Part shown: positions 25,817-33,608 of the stretch, piece after piece
How the letters are laid out: each line of letters starts with the position of its first letter
How positions within the stretch are numbered: position 1 is the stretch's first letter
NCBI RefSeq assembly: GCF_001417775.1
Contig: NZ_BBZJ01000015.1
Span: 310,001 to 374,000 of the forward strand
Reading direction: 5' to 3'
Length of the DNA: 64,000 bases
From: Streptomyces sp. TP-A0356
GTDB lineage: Bacteria > Actinomycetota > Actinomycetes > Streptomycetales > Streptomycetaceae
Notes under the pieces: generated by a model
The model's input: only the letters and a program-made list of their open reading frames with translations
Told to the model about the DNA's origin: nothing
Database searches by the model: none
Program-made: the position numbers and the translations under genes

Positions 25817-26800
25817 GCGGGCGGGAGAACCGCGCCGCGCCTCCTCCAGCGCCGCCAGCCGGGCTTCGAGGTCGGCCGGTACGGGCTCACGCTGCTTCAG
25901 CACCCACGGCAGCCCCGCCGCCGCGCGCGCGAAGGCACGTACGGAGGCCCGGTCCCGGGGCACGGTACGCATCAGGTACCAGGTGCGGCGCAGCGCGGAC
26001 GGCCAGGGGCGGCGCAACCAGGTGAACCAGAGCGTGTTGCGCAGCCCCAGCACGCGTCGGCCGGTGCTGTCCCGGACCGGAGACGCGGCGTGATGGATCG
26101 TCATGTCCGGTACGTAGCTCAGCCAGTGACCCCGGCGCAGGAGATCGGTGGCGAGGAGTTCCTCCTCACCGCCCAGCCACAGCCCGGGATGGAACCCTCC
26201 GCCGGCCCGGAAGGCGCTCACCCGCATCACCGTCGCGGCGGCGAGGAACGAGCCCAGGGCGGGACCGGGCAGCCAGTCGGGACCCGTCAGGGGCGAGTCG
26301 CGTAGTTCGGCGACCACCGGGTCCTCCTCCCCCGACGGTTCGACCACGATACGGGCCGTGACCGCAGCCAGCCCAGGGTGCGCGTCCAGGAGGTCCGCCG
26401 CGTGCTTCAGGGAGCCCGGCTCCCACCAGGTGTCGTCGTCGCAGAACGCCACATAGGGCGTGCGCACCTGCCGCACCGCGAGGTTTCGGCCGACCGCCCC
26501 GAGATTGCGCCCGGGGCGCAGCAGCCGGACCTCGGGGAAGCACCGGACGACCGCATCGGCGGTCCCGTCGCCGGACGCGTTGTCCGTGACGATGACCTCG
26601 GGCCGCTCCGGAAGCTCCCGCAAGATCCCCAAGGTGCGCAGCAGTTCGGGGCAGCGGTCGCGGGTGATCACCACGACGGTCGTACGACGGTCCGCGGGAC
26701 GGTCGTCGCCGTACCCCGTGATGTCGGCGTCCGCGCGGCCGGGGCGAACGCGGTCGTCCCCGGGAGCGGCGGCCGGTGTGTGAGGCGGGTGGTGGGTCAT
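25802..26800 (-). CDS. GT2-family glycosyltransferase (paralogue A)
   Basis: The 332-residue protein has GT2 features: VVVITRDRCPELLRTLG, VIVTDNASGDGTADAV, GRNLGAVGRNLAV, YVAFCDDDTWWEPGSL (DDD metal site) and FHPGLWLGGEEELLATDLLRRG (catalytic ED equivalent). The paralogue encoded at 27743-26835 shares the layout motif by motif, so these are tandem duplicates. It has no membrane anchor. With the UXS-like SDR and pyruvyl transferase it forms a leftward sugar locus. Its stop lies in the first copy of the 25-bp tandem repeat on that strand. Confidence 0.9.
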   Translation of the reverse strand: MTHHPPHTPAAAPGDDRVRPGRADADITGYGDDRPADRRTTVVVITRDRCPELLRTLGILRELPERPEVIVTDNASGDGTADAVVRCFPEVRLLRPGRNLGAVGRNLAVRQVRTPYVAFCDDDTWWEPGSLKHAADLLDAHPGLAAVTARIVVEPSGEEDPVVAELRDSPLTGPDWLPGPALGSFLAAATVMRVSAFRAGGGFHPGLWLGGEEELLATDLLRRGHWLSYVPDMTIHHAASPVRDSTGRRVLGLRNTLWFTWLRRPWPSALRRTWYLMRTVPRDRASVRAFARAAAGLPWVLKQREPVPADLEARLAALEEARRGSPARRYIG

Positions 26801-26834
26801 GTCGAAGTCCGCTCGTCCTCGATCGTGGGGGCGC

Positions 26835-27743
26835 TCACGTGGACTGGCGATCCAGCAGACGGACGGAGCGCTCGACCCGTGCGGGCAGCGGTTCGCGGTT
26901 CTCGAGGACCGCGGGGAGCCGGGCGAGCGCGCCGCGCAGGGCGGTTGCGGCGTCGCGCTCGCCGCGGACCGCCGCCGCGGCGAGGCGAACGGTGTGGCGC
27001 AGGACCACCGTGAGGGGACGCCGTAGCCACACGGTGAGCAGTGCGTTGCGCCGCTGGACGGCGCGGCGCCCGGGTCGGCCGCCGGGCTCCGGGTGGTGAT
27101 GGGCCGTCACCGAGGGCACATAGCTCACGCCCCAGCCGCGGGCCGCCACGTCATAGGCGAGCAGCGTCTCCTCGCCGCCGAAGAACAGCACCGGGTGAAA
27201 GCCCCCGGCATCGAGGAAGGCCCGGCGGCGGACCACCGCCGCGCAGGCGAGGAACCCCAGAACCGGACGGCCGGGCAGCTGGGGCGCCGGCGGCAGGGGC
27301 GAGTTGGCCAGCGCGGAGTTCAGCGGATCGTCGACACCGTCCGGGCCGACCAGGGTGCGCGCGGCCAGCAGCCCCAGACGCGGGTACGCGTCGAGGAGGT
27401 CCGCGGCGGCCTCCAGCGCCCCCGGCTCCCACCAGGAGTCGTCGTCGCTGAAGGCGACGTACGGGGTCGTGGCGTGCCGTACCGCGAGATTGCGGCCCAG
27501 AGCACCGGTGTTGTGTCCGACGGCCAGGACGTGCGCGCCCACCGGGTGGGCGCGCACCGCGGCCACCGTCGCGTCGGCGGAGCCGTTGTCCACGACGATG
27601 ACCGGGGGCCGCTCGGGCAGGGCGGCCAGCCTGTCCAGGGTGCGCAGCACGCTCTCGCGGCGATTGCGTGTGATCAGTGCCACCGTGACACGGAAGGAGC
27701 GCCGGTCGGGCGCGCCGCCGCAGTCCATGACCGCGTCGGACAT
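26835..27743 (-). CDS. GT2-family glycosyltransferase (paralogue B)
   Basis: The 302-residue protein mirrors the previous gene: ALITRNRRESVLRTLDRL, VIVVDNGSADATVAAVR, GHNTGALGRNLAVRH, YVAFSDDDSWWEPGAL and FHPVLFFGGEETLLAYDVA. I moved the start to the ATG at 27743 because AGGAG lies 3-8 nt upstream; longer in-frame starts exist at 27848. The two copies probably add different or sequential sugars. It lies 34 nt upstream of paralogue A. Confidence 0.9.
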   Translation of the reverse strand: MSDAVMDCGGAPDRRSFRVTVALITRNRRESVLRTLDRLAALPERPPVIVVDNGSADATVAAVRAHPVGAHVLAVGHNTGALGRNLAVRHATTPYVAFSDDDSWWEPGALEAAADLLDAYPRLGLLAARTLVGPDGVDDPLNSALANSPLPPAPQLPGRPVLGFLACAAVVRRRAFLDAGGFHPVLFFGGEETLLAYDVAARGWGVSYVPSVTAHHHPEPGGRPGRRAVQRRNALLTVWLRRPLTVVLRHTVRLAAAAVRGERDAATALRGALARLPAVLENREPLPARVERSVRLLDRQST

Positions 27744-27822
27744 GGTCTCCTGCGACGTGGGTGGGTACGTCGTCGGGCTGTTGCGGCGGCCACCCGCGTC
27801 CCTGTGGCGACCGCGGGCACGG

Positions 27823-28962
27823 TCACCAGGAACAGGCATGGCGGACACCTCCCTCGGGCCACGAGGGTCGTCCTCCCTGCGGCTCTCGGCCCGGCCACTC
27901 GTGCCGTTCCCCGAGTGGCCGCCCGTCCGGGGGCCGTTCCAGGAAGGAGGCGATGGTCCGTTTGAACCCCTCCTCCCAGGTGACCTTCGGGGTCCAGCCG
28001 AAGAGTTCCCGGGCGAGCGTCGTGTCGGGCCGGCGTCGGGCGGGATCGTGCGGGCTCCGGTCGACGAACGTCAGACGGGAGCGGGAGCCGGTCAGGCCGA
28101 TCACCCGGCGTGCGATCTCCTCGATCGTCGTCTCGTCGTCGCCACCGATGTTCACGGGCCGCACGGACCGGCTCACGGCCACCCGCAGCACCCCGTCCAC
28201 GGTGTCGTCGACGTAGCACAGTGATCGGGTCTGCCGTCCGTCGCCCTCGACGGTGACCGGCTCTCCGGCCAGCGCCTGTCTGATGAAGGTGGGAATCGCC
28301 CGGCGGTCGTCGGCGCGCATCCGCGGACCGTAGGTGTTGAACACCCGCACGATTCCGGCATCGGTGCCCGCCGCGGTCGCGTGGGCGGTGGTGAGTGCCT
28401 CGGAGAACCGTTTGGACTCGTCGTAGGCGCCGCGCGGTCCCACCGGGTCGACGTTGCCCCAGTAGTCCTCGCGCTGCGGATGCACCATGGGGTCGCCGTA
28501 GACCTGACCGGAGGAGACCAGCAGGAACCGCGCGCCGTCGCGGTCGGCGACGGCCAGGGCGTTGCGGGTGCCGAGGCCGCACGCGTCGAGTGCCTTCAGC
28601 GGGCGGCGACGGCAGTCGGCCCGCGAGGCGGGACCCGCGCAGTGCAGCACCATGTCGTACGGGCCGGGGAAGGCCCCGGCGAAGCGGGGCTCCGATACGT
28701 CGTGCTCCAGCAGCCGGAAGCCCGGGCGGCAGGTCAGCCGGCGTACGTTGTCCGCCGATCCGGAGGACAGATCGTCCACGCAGTCGACCGCGACTCCGCT
28801 GTCGACGAGGCGTTCGCACAGGTGCGAGCCGAGGAAGCCGGCGCCTCCGGTCACCATGGCCCGCCGTCGGCGCAGTCGTGTCGCCGGAGCGGCGCAGAAG
28901 GCGGTCTGTATCGACATCGACGTGGTCTGTATCGCGGAGAACGGCGTCGGCGTCATGGGCAC
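27823..28962 (-). CDS. Divergent UDP-xylose-synthase-like SDR
   Basis: The 379-residue SDR has the Rossmann motif MVTGGAGFLGSHL (36-48) and the catalytic pair YDESK (Tyr180, Lys184). The UXS catalytic STSE is replaced by SSGQ (150-153), and FASPASPxxY by CAGPASRADC. The remaining UXS-like landmarks (FNTYGPRM, TRSLCYVDDTV, PVNIGG) are kept. The Thr position becomes Ser151, as in epimerases, while the decarboxylation Glu is Gln. It may be a 4-epimerase or dehydratase-like enzyme, or a non-catalytic partner. A GTG start with GGAGG six bases upstream is preferred over the ATG two codons later. Confidence 0.85.
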   Translation of the reverse strand: MPMTPTPFSAIQTTSMSIQTAFCAAPATRLRRRRAMVTGGAGFLGSHLCERLVDSGVAVDCVDDLSSGSADNVRRLTCRPGFRLLEHDVSEPRFAGAFPGPYDMVLHCAGPASRADCRRRPLKALDACGLGTRNALAVADRDGARFLLVSSGQVYGDPMVHPQREDYWGNVDPVGPRGAYDESKRFSEALTTAHATAAGTDAGIVRVFNTYGPRMRADDRRAIPTFIRQALAGEPVTVEGDGRQTRSLCYVDDTVDGVLRVAVSRSVRPVNIGGDDETTIEEIARRVIGLTGSRSRLTFVDRSPHDPARRRPDTTLARELFGWTPKVTWEEGFKRTIASFLERPPDGRPLGERHEWPGREPQGGRPSWPEGGVRHACSW

Positions 28963-29237
28963 GTTCTTCCTCCCGCCGTAGAGGGGCGGACGCCTGCCCA
29001 CGGCGCCGACGTCGTGCCCCCGCACGGAGACGGTCGGCCGAGAGCGAGCGCCGTCGCCCCGGGTCCCCGCCGCGCCGTGGCCGCGGCGGCCGTGTTCCCG
29101 GGGCCCGGAGAAGCTCCACCGGAAGCTTCCGGCCCCCGCTGTCCTGACGGCGGCCGTTCGAGTGACCCGCCGGGTCCTTCCATGCTCTGACGGACGGTGC
29201 CGGTGTGCCACATGGGGCTGGATCGCCCCACGGGACC
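28963..29237. other. Intergenic spacer between pyruvyl transferase and SDR genes
   Basis: This 275-bp spacer holds the ribosome site (GGGAGG) of the SDR gene and, presumably, its promoter. I see no gene or clear hairpin in it. Confidence 0.4.
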
Positions 29238-30152
29238 TCAGAGTTCGCCGGGCCCGGGCGGCTCGGTCAGTGCCGTCACCAGTTTCGGGGCACGGTCGCG
29301 GTCCGGCTCCTCCAGGAACTCCCGACGTACCTGCCGGGCGGCGACACGGCCGGAGGTCAGGCACCACTGCCACCAGTAGTCCAGTCGCCGGATGCTGAGG
29401 TGGTCGGCGGGAACCAGGGCGGGCCAGTCGCAGGCGTCGGCCTGAGCGGTCAGCTTGGCGCCGCCGGAGACGGGGTCCACGGCCAGCACCGGCACCCCGC
29501 CGCGCAACGCGAGCACCAGCCCGTGCAGCCGGTCCGTGACCACCAGGTCCATCCGCGCCAGCACGGACTCGAACTGCGCGGGCGTCGCGCACAGCCGCCA
29601 GTCATGGCTGTCGAGCCTGGTCTCCAGTTCGACGCGTGCGCAGTCCTTGCCCGCCAGCCACCCCGTCACCACCTCCGCGGCCTCACCGTGCCGTCGCCTC
29701 GATCCGTACTCGTGCTGACCTTGGGTGAGGATCACGCCCACGACGGGCGTCGCCGGTTCGACGGGGGCGTCGGCCGCGAGGTCGGGCACCGGGGCCGCGG
29801 CCGGCCCGTCCCTCGGCAGTACGCGGTGGAATCCCGTGACCGCCGGGTCGGCGGCGTCGAGCACGGAGCTCCCCACGGCGATCCGCACACAGTGCGGGAA
29901 CCGTCGGTGCAGCTCCTCGACCTGGGGGCCGTGCAGCGGGCCGCACACGAAGACCAGATGCGAGTACGCGGACGGCTGTACGTCGTCCAGGTGCAGCGCC
30001 GATGGCCGGAACCCGGGGCTCCAGGCCACGTCGTAGTCCATCGACTCCCGGCTCAGCACGTCCTCGACCCGCCGCAGGGCGAGCACGTCGCCCGCGGTGG
30101 CCTCACCGTCCAGGAAGCTGAACCACCCGGTCAGCAGGATCCTCGCGCACAC
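29238..30152 (-). CDS. Polysaccharide pyruvyl transferase family protein
   Basis: The 304-residue protein begins MCARILLTGWFSFLDGEATAGD, resembling the N-terminal beta-strand/GEATAGD of CsaB/WcaK-type proteins. It carries the family's late motif VVTDRLHGLVLALRGGVPVLAVDPVSGGAKL (about 210-240), with the conserved Arg-Leu-His. These enzymes add pyruvate ketals to surface polysaccharides from phosphoenolpyruvate. It heads the leftward sugar locus and is divergent from the fructosamine-kinase gene. The N-terminal half is divergent, so substrate is uncertain. Confidence 0.8.
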   Translation of the reverse strand: MCARILLTGWFSFLDGEATAGDVLALRRVEDVLSRESMDYDVAWSPGFRPSALHLDDVQPSAYSHLVFVCGPLHGPQVEELHRRFPHCVRIAVGSSVLDAADPAVTGFHRVLPRDGPAAAPVPDLAADAPVEPATPVVGVILTQGQHEYGSRRRHGEAAEVVTGWLAGKDCARVELETRLDSHDWRLCATPAQFESVLARMDLVVTDRLHGLVLALRGGVPVLAVDPVSGGAKLTAQADACDWPALVPADHLSIRRLDYWWQWCLTSGRVAARQVRREFLEEPDRDRAPKLVTALTEPPGPGEL

Positions 30153-30445
30153 AACGGTTCACGAGTTCCCCTCCCTGCCGTGCCCACGCGCCCGAGTCGA
30201 CGACCCGCGGTGCCGTGCGCCAGGTCTGTGCCGCGTCCCACAGGGGAGTCGTACGGTATGGTCCCGCCGTCGGACGGGGCTGCGCGGTGGGCAGGCGAAG
30301 GGGCTCGGGCCGACATGGGCGCGGCAGGCGATCCGCGCGAGCCGCCCTCGTACGACCGCCGCCGGAGGGATATCGACGAGGTGCCGACCATGACCCACGC
30401 CGCGACGCCCGCCCCGCTCGTCCGGGCCCACGGGCGCCTCGACGC
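30153..30445. other. Divergent intergenic region
   Basis: This 293-bp region separates the pyruvyl-transferase gene (leftward) from the fructosamine-kinase gene (rightward) and should hold both promoters. Short open frames here look non-coding. No hairpin or operator stands out. Confidence 0.4.
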
Positions 30446-31327
30446 ATGACCGCCCCTCCGGCGCCGCGGCCCGGCGAGGGCCCGGGTGCCGCGGCGGCCC
30501 GCTTGACCGGGCGCCCGGTGACCGGTGAGCGTCCGGTGTCCGCGGCGCTCACCGAGGTCACGCTCGACGACGGCCACGTGGTGATGGTCAAGCACGGTGA
30601 GGATCCGGGCACGGTACGGGCCGAGGCGGCGGGGCTGCGCTGGCTGGCGGAGGCCGGGACGGTCGGGATCCCCGCTGTGCGCGGCCACGACCCGCACTGG
30701 CTGGTGACCGACCGCGTCCCGGCCGGCCGGCCGAGCACCGAGGCGGCGGCCCGGTTCGGACGCGACCTGGCCGCCCTGCACGCCCGCGGCGCGCTCGCGT
30801 TCGGCGCCCCGCCACCTGACGGGCCCGCGGACGCGTACATCGGCCTCGCCCCCATGCGCAACGTCCCGGTCCCCGACTGGCCGAGCTGGTACGCCGAGCA
30901 CCGGGTGCTGCCCTATCTGCGCCGCGCGGTCGACGACGGCGTGCTGCGCCGGGCGGAGGCGAGCGTCATCGAACGCGTCTGCGACCGGCTGCCCGATCTG
31001 GCCGGGCCCGCCGAGCCGCCCGCCCGGCTGCACGGCGATCTGTGGAACGGCAACGTGTTGTGGGGCGCCGACGGACAGGCCTGGCTCATCGACCCCGCCG
31101 CGCACGGCGGACACCGGGAGACCGACCTGGCGATGCTCCAGCTGTTCGGCTGTCCGCACCTGGACCGTGTGCTCGACGGCTACCAGGAGGCGGCACCGCT
31201 CGCCGACGGCTGGACGGACCGCGTCAGCCTGCACCAGCTCTTCCCGCTGCTGGTCCATGCGGTGCTGTTCGGACGCGGCTACGGCGTGCAGGCCCTGCAG
31301 GCGGCACGGGCGGCTCTCGCCGACTGA
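30446..31327 (+). CDS. Fructosamine kinase family protein
   Basis: The 293-residue protein has the APH/fructosamine-kinase fold: VMVKHGE (ATP lysine), ARLHGDLWNGNVLW with the catalytic Asp in HGDLWNGN (about 195), and LIDPAAHGGHRETDLAMLQLFG with the metal-binding DP(A/S)..G..E.D. Family members phosphorylate fructosamines or ribulosamines so that glycated proteins can be repaired. I chose the ATG at 30446 because the sequence before it is not conserved in style. The next gene starts 70 nt downstream. Confidence 0.9.
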   Translation: MTAPPAPRPGEGPGAAAARLTGRPVTGERPVSAALTEVTLDDGHVVMVKHGEDPGTVRAEAAGLRWLAEAGTVGIPAVRGHDPHWLVTDRVPAGRPSTEAAARFGRDLAALHARGALAFGAPPPDGPADAYIGLAPMRNVPVPDWPSWYAEHRVLPYLRRAVDDGVLRRAEASVIERVCDRLPDLAGPAEPPARLHGDLWNGNVLWGADGQAWLIDPAAHGGHRETDLAMLQLFGCPHLDRVLDGYQEAAPLADGWTDRVSLHQLFPLLVHAVLFGRGYGVQALQAARAALAD

Positions 31328-31397
31328 CCACCAACGGCTCGGCGGGGACCGCGGGACGGGGTACGGTCACCCGGTCACCGCATCGGAAGGAGCCCCC

Positions 31398-32192
31398 ATG
31401 TCCGGCGCCACCGCACCGTTCGAACTGCTGCCCGGTGCCGATGACTCGCCGGTGCTTCTTCATGTGCCGCACTCCGCGCGCCGGATACCGCCGGCCGCAC
31501 GCGAGGGCATCCTCCTCGACGACCCGGCCCTCGCCCGCGAACTGGACCACATCACGGACGCGCACACCGCCGAGCTCGCCGAGCTCGCCGCGGAGGCCGC
31601 CACGGTCACGCCCTGGCGGTTCGTCAACCGGCTGTCGCGGCTGGTGGTCGACCCCGAGCGGTTCCCGGACGAGCGGGAGGAGATGGCCGCCGTGGGGATG
31701 GGCGCGGTCTACACCCGCACCACGCACCGGCGCCCCCTGAGGCCGGACGACACCGATCCACGGCCGCTGCTCGGACGCTACTTCCACCCGTACGCCCGAG
31801 CGATGACCGCGGCGGTGGCGGACCGCCTGGCCGCCACGGGGCGGGCCGTGGTCATCGACGTCCACTCCTACCCCACCGCCCGACTGCCCTACGAGCTGCA
31901 CGGCGACGGCCCCCGGCCGCCGATCTGCCTGGGGACCGACCCCGTTCACACGCCGCCCGAGCTGCTCGCCTCCGCGCGCGAGGCGTTCGCGGGGTTCGGG
32001 GGGACGGAGGTCGACAGCCCGTTCTCGGGGTCGTATGTGCCCCTTGAGTTCCACGGCAGGCAGCCGCGGGTCACCGCGCTGATGGTGGAGATCCGTCGTG
32101 ACACCTATATGACCGAACCGGGCGGAGCCGCGGGGCCGGGCCTCAACCGCCTCGCGTCGTCGCTGGCCACCCTGGTCGAGGCCGTCTCCTGA
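31398..32192 (+). CDS. N-formylglutamate amidohydrolase family protein
   Basis: The 264-residue protein has the FGase pattern: VLLHVPHSARRIPPAARE at 19-36, TDAHTAELAELAA, RFVNRLSRLVVDPERFPDE, VVIDVHSYPTARLPYE and VEIRRDTYM. The HxPH and D-x-H-S motifs are the likely zinc and catalytic residues. Family members hydrolyse N-formylglutamate or similar N-acyl amino acids in histidine catabolism. GGAAGGAG precedes the ATG at 31398. It probably shares a transcript with the fructosamine-kinase gene. Confidence 0.9.
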   Translation: MSGATAPFELLPGADDSPVLLHVPHSARRIPPAAREGILLDDPALARELDHITDAHTAELAELAAEAATVTPWRFVNRLSRLVVDPERFPDEREEMAAVGMGAVYTRTTHRRPLRPDDTDPRPLLGRYFHPYARAMTAAVADRLAATGRAVVIDVHSYPTARLPYELHGDGPRPPICLGTDPVHTPPELLASAREAFAGFGGTEVDSPFSGSYVPLEFHGRQPRVTALMVEIRRDTYMTEPGGAAGPGLNRLASSLATLVEAVS

Positions 32193-32243
32193 CCTGGCCG
32201 GTCCGGCACGCTCGGTGCAGGGTGCGTGCCGCCGTGCGCCGGC

Positions 32244-32741
32244 TCAGGCCAGCAGAGGGAGCTTGCCGACGATCTTGTTGATGCGGTTGCGCGGTCCGAC
32301 GATGCTCACGGCGCAGTAGGCGAGGTCGGCGGCGGCGGTCCTGCTCAGGGTGGCGCGGTAGTCCGCGTACACCAGCGTCTCCTGGGCGAGCGCCGGCATG
32401 TCGGCGACGAAGGTGTCGGCGTACGAGGCCGCCTTGGCGCGGATGGCGCGCAGCGCGCCGGAGTCGGCCGCCAGGACCGAGCACCCCGCCCAGGGCAGCC
32501 CCGGGTGGACGGTGCCCTCAGCGTCGGCGACGTCGTCACCGAGCAGGCCCGTCACCGAGGACTGCGTCGCCGCCGCCGCGCAGATGGCGGCGTTGACGGC
32601 CCGTCCCGGCGGCAGGCCACGGTCGACCACCACGACCCACTTCAGCCGCGCGGCGCGGGTCGAGAGGGTCGGGTCGATCTCGTCGGGAGCGAACCCGACG
32701 GGGGCGACATCGATGGCGGTGGACGTGTTGCCTTCGGCCAT
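32244..32741 (-). CDS. DUF2000 family protein
   Basis: The 165-residue protein has the DUF2000 pattern: WVVVVDRGLPPGRAVNAAICAAAATQ (about 35-60), then VHPGLPWAGCSVL and DAPLAQETLVYADYRATLS-like segments. Members are small alpha/beta proteins, some thought to resemble PTH2-type hydrolases, with no proven role. The minus-strand gene follows the Lrp regulator gene and has a perfect 18-bp palindrome 44 nt upstream. The pair looks like a regulator with its target. Confidence 0.85.
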   Translation of the reverse strand: MAEGNTSTAIDVAPVGFAPDEIDPTLSTRAARLKWVVVVDRGLPPGRAVNAAICAAAATQSSVTGLLGDDVADAEGTVHPGLPWAGCSVLAADSGALRAIRAKAASYADTFVADMPALAQETLVYADYRATLSRTAAADLAYCAVSIVGPRNRINKIVGKLPLLA

Positions 32742-32784
32742 TTCCGTATCTCCTCGGCATTTCTGCGGACAGAGACCAGGAGCC

Positions 32785-32802
32785 TAGGCACACGTGTGCC
32801 TA
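32785..32802. promoter_or_regulatory. Perfect 18-bp palindrome upstream of the DUF2000 gene
   Basis: TAGGCACACGTGTGCCTA is a perfect palindrome, centred 53 nt before the DUF2000 start at 32741 and about 120 nt after the lrp stop. Such symmetry fits a dimeric HTH regulator; the neighbouring Lrp/AsnC protein is the best candidate. Confidence 0.6.
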
Positions 32803-32921
32803 CCGACCAGCGGCGTCGAATGGTGTGCGGCGAGGGCAGGGACGGAAGCCGACCACGGCGCACTTCGTACGGCGATCCGCCGCATCCGGCGTCGGATGTG
32901 CGGGGGCGCTCCGCGTCCCCG

Positions 32922-33413
32922 TCATCGGGTCCGGCGCCGCTCGGGCGCGCGTTCGGCGGCGGGTTCGACGCGGCGGGACTGGACGTGTTCATAGGCCATG
33001 GTGGTCTGCACGTCGGCTACCTCTCGGCGTTCGGTCAGACGGTCGATGACGAAGGCGTAGACGCCGTTGATGTCCGGGACGGCGATGTGGATGAGGAAGT
33101 CGTGCGCGCCGGAGGTGACGAACAGGCCGATGGTCTCGGGAAGTTGGGCGGCCCACTCGCGGAATCCCTCGATGACGGGGCGGGCCGGCGGGCGGATACG
33201 GACGGAGATGAGGGCCTGCACCGGGCGGCCGACCGTCTCCAGGTCCACGGTGGCGTGATAACCCGTGATCACGCCCCGCTCGCGCAGCAGCCGCACCCGC
33301 TCCAGCGAGGTGGACGGGGACACCCCCGTCTTGGCGGCCAGGTCCCGGTTGGTCTGCCGTGCGTCGTCCTGCAGCTCCCGCAGCAGAGCACGGTCCAGTG
33401 CGTCGATGTCCAT
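32922..33413 (-). CDS. Lrp/AsnC family transcriptional regulator
   Basis: The 163-residue protein has an N-terminal helix-turn-helix (DIDALDRALLRELQDDARQT, then AKTGVSPSTSLERVRLLRERGVI at about 25-50) and a C-terminal RAM ligand domain (TSGAHDFLIHIAVPDINGVYAFVIDRLT). Members sense amino acids and form octamers on DNA. The ATG at 33413 is chosen because the HTH starts right there; a longer frame upstream adds an improbable Cys-rich extension. It likely controls the DUF2000 gene 180 nt downstream and perhaps the divergent alginate-lyase-type gene. Confidence 0.92.
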   Translation of the reverse strand: MDIDALDRALLRELQDDARQTNRDLAAKTGVSPSTSLERVRLLRERGVITGYHATVDLETVGRPVQALISVRIRPPARPVIEGFREWAAQLPETIGLFVTSGAHDFLIHIAVPDINGVYAFVIDRLTERREVADVQTTMAYEHVQSRRVEPAAERAPERRRTR

Positions 33414-33608
33414 GGGTCCACGGTAAGCCGTACGAAGTTCGGCGCAGGCGAGGAAGCTCCGGATGTGCGTCCCGCCCCTACACCCACGTCCCGCCCGGAG
33501 CGCCCACACCGAGCACGGCGCGACTTTCTGTTATCGCCCAGCCCCCGACGCGTCTCCCGTGCGAAGCCCTCCACATGGAACACCCCCGAGACGCTAGGAC
33601 CCAAGCAC

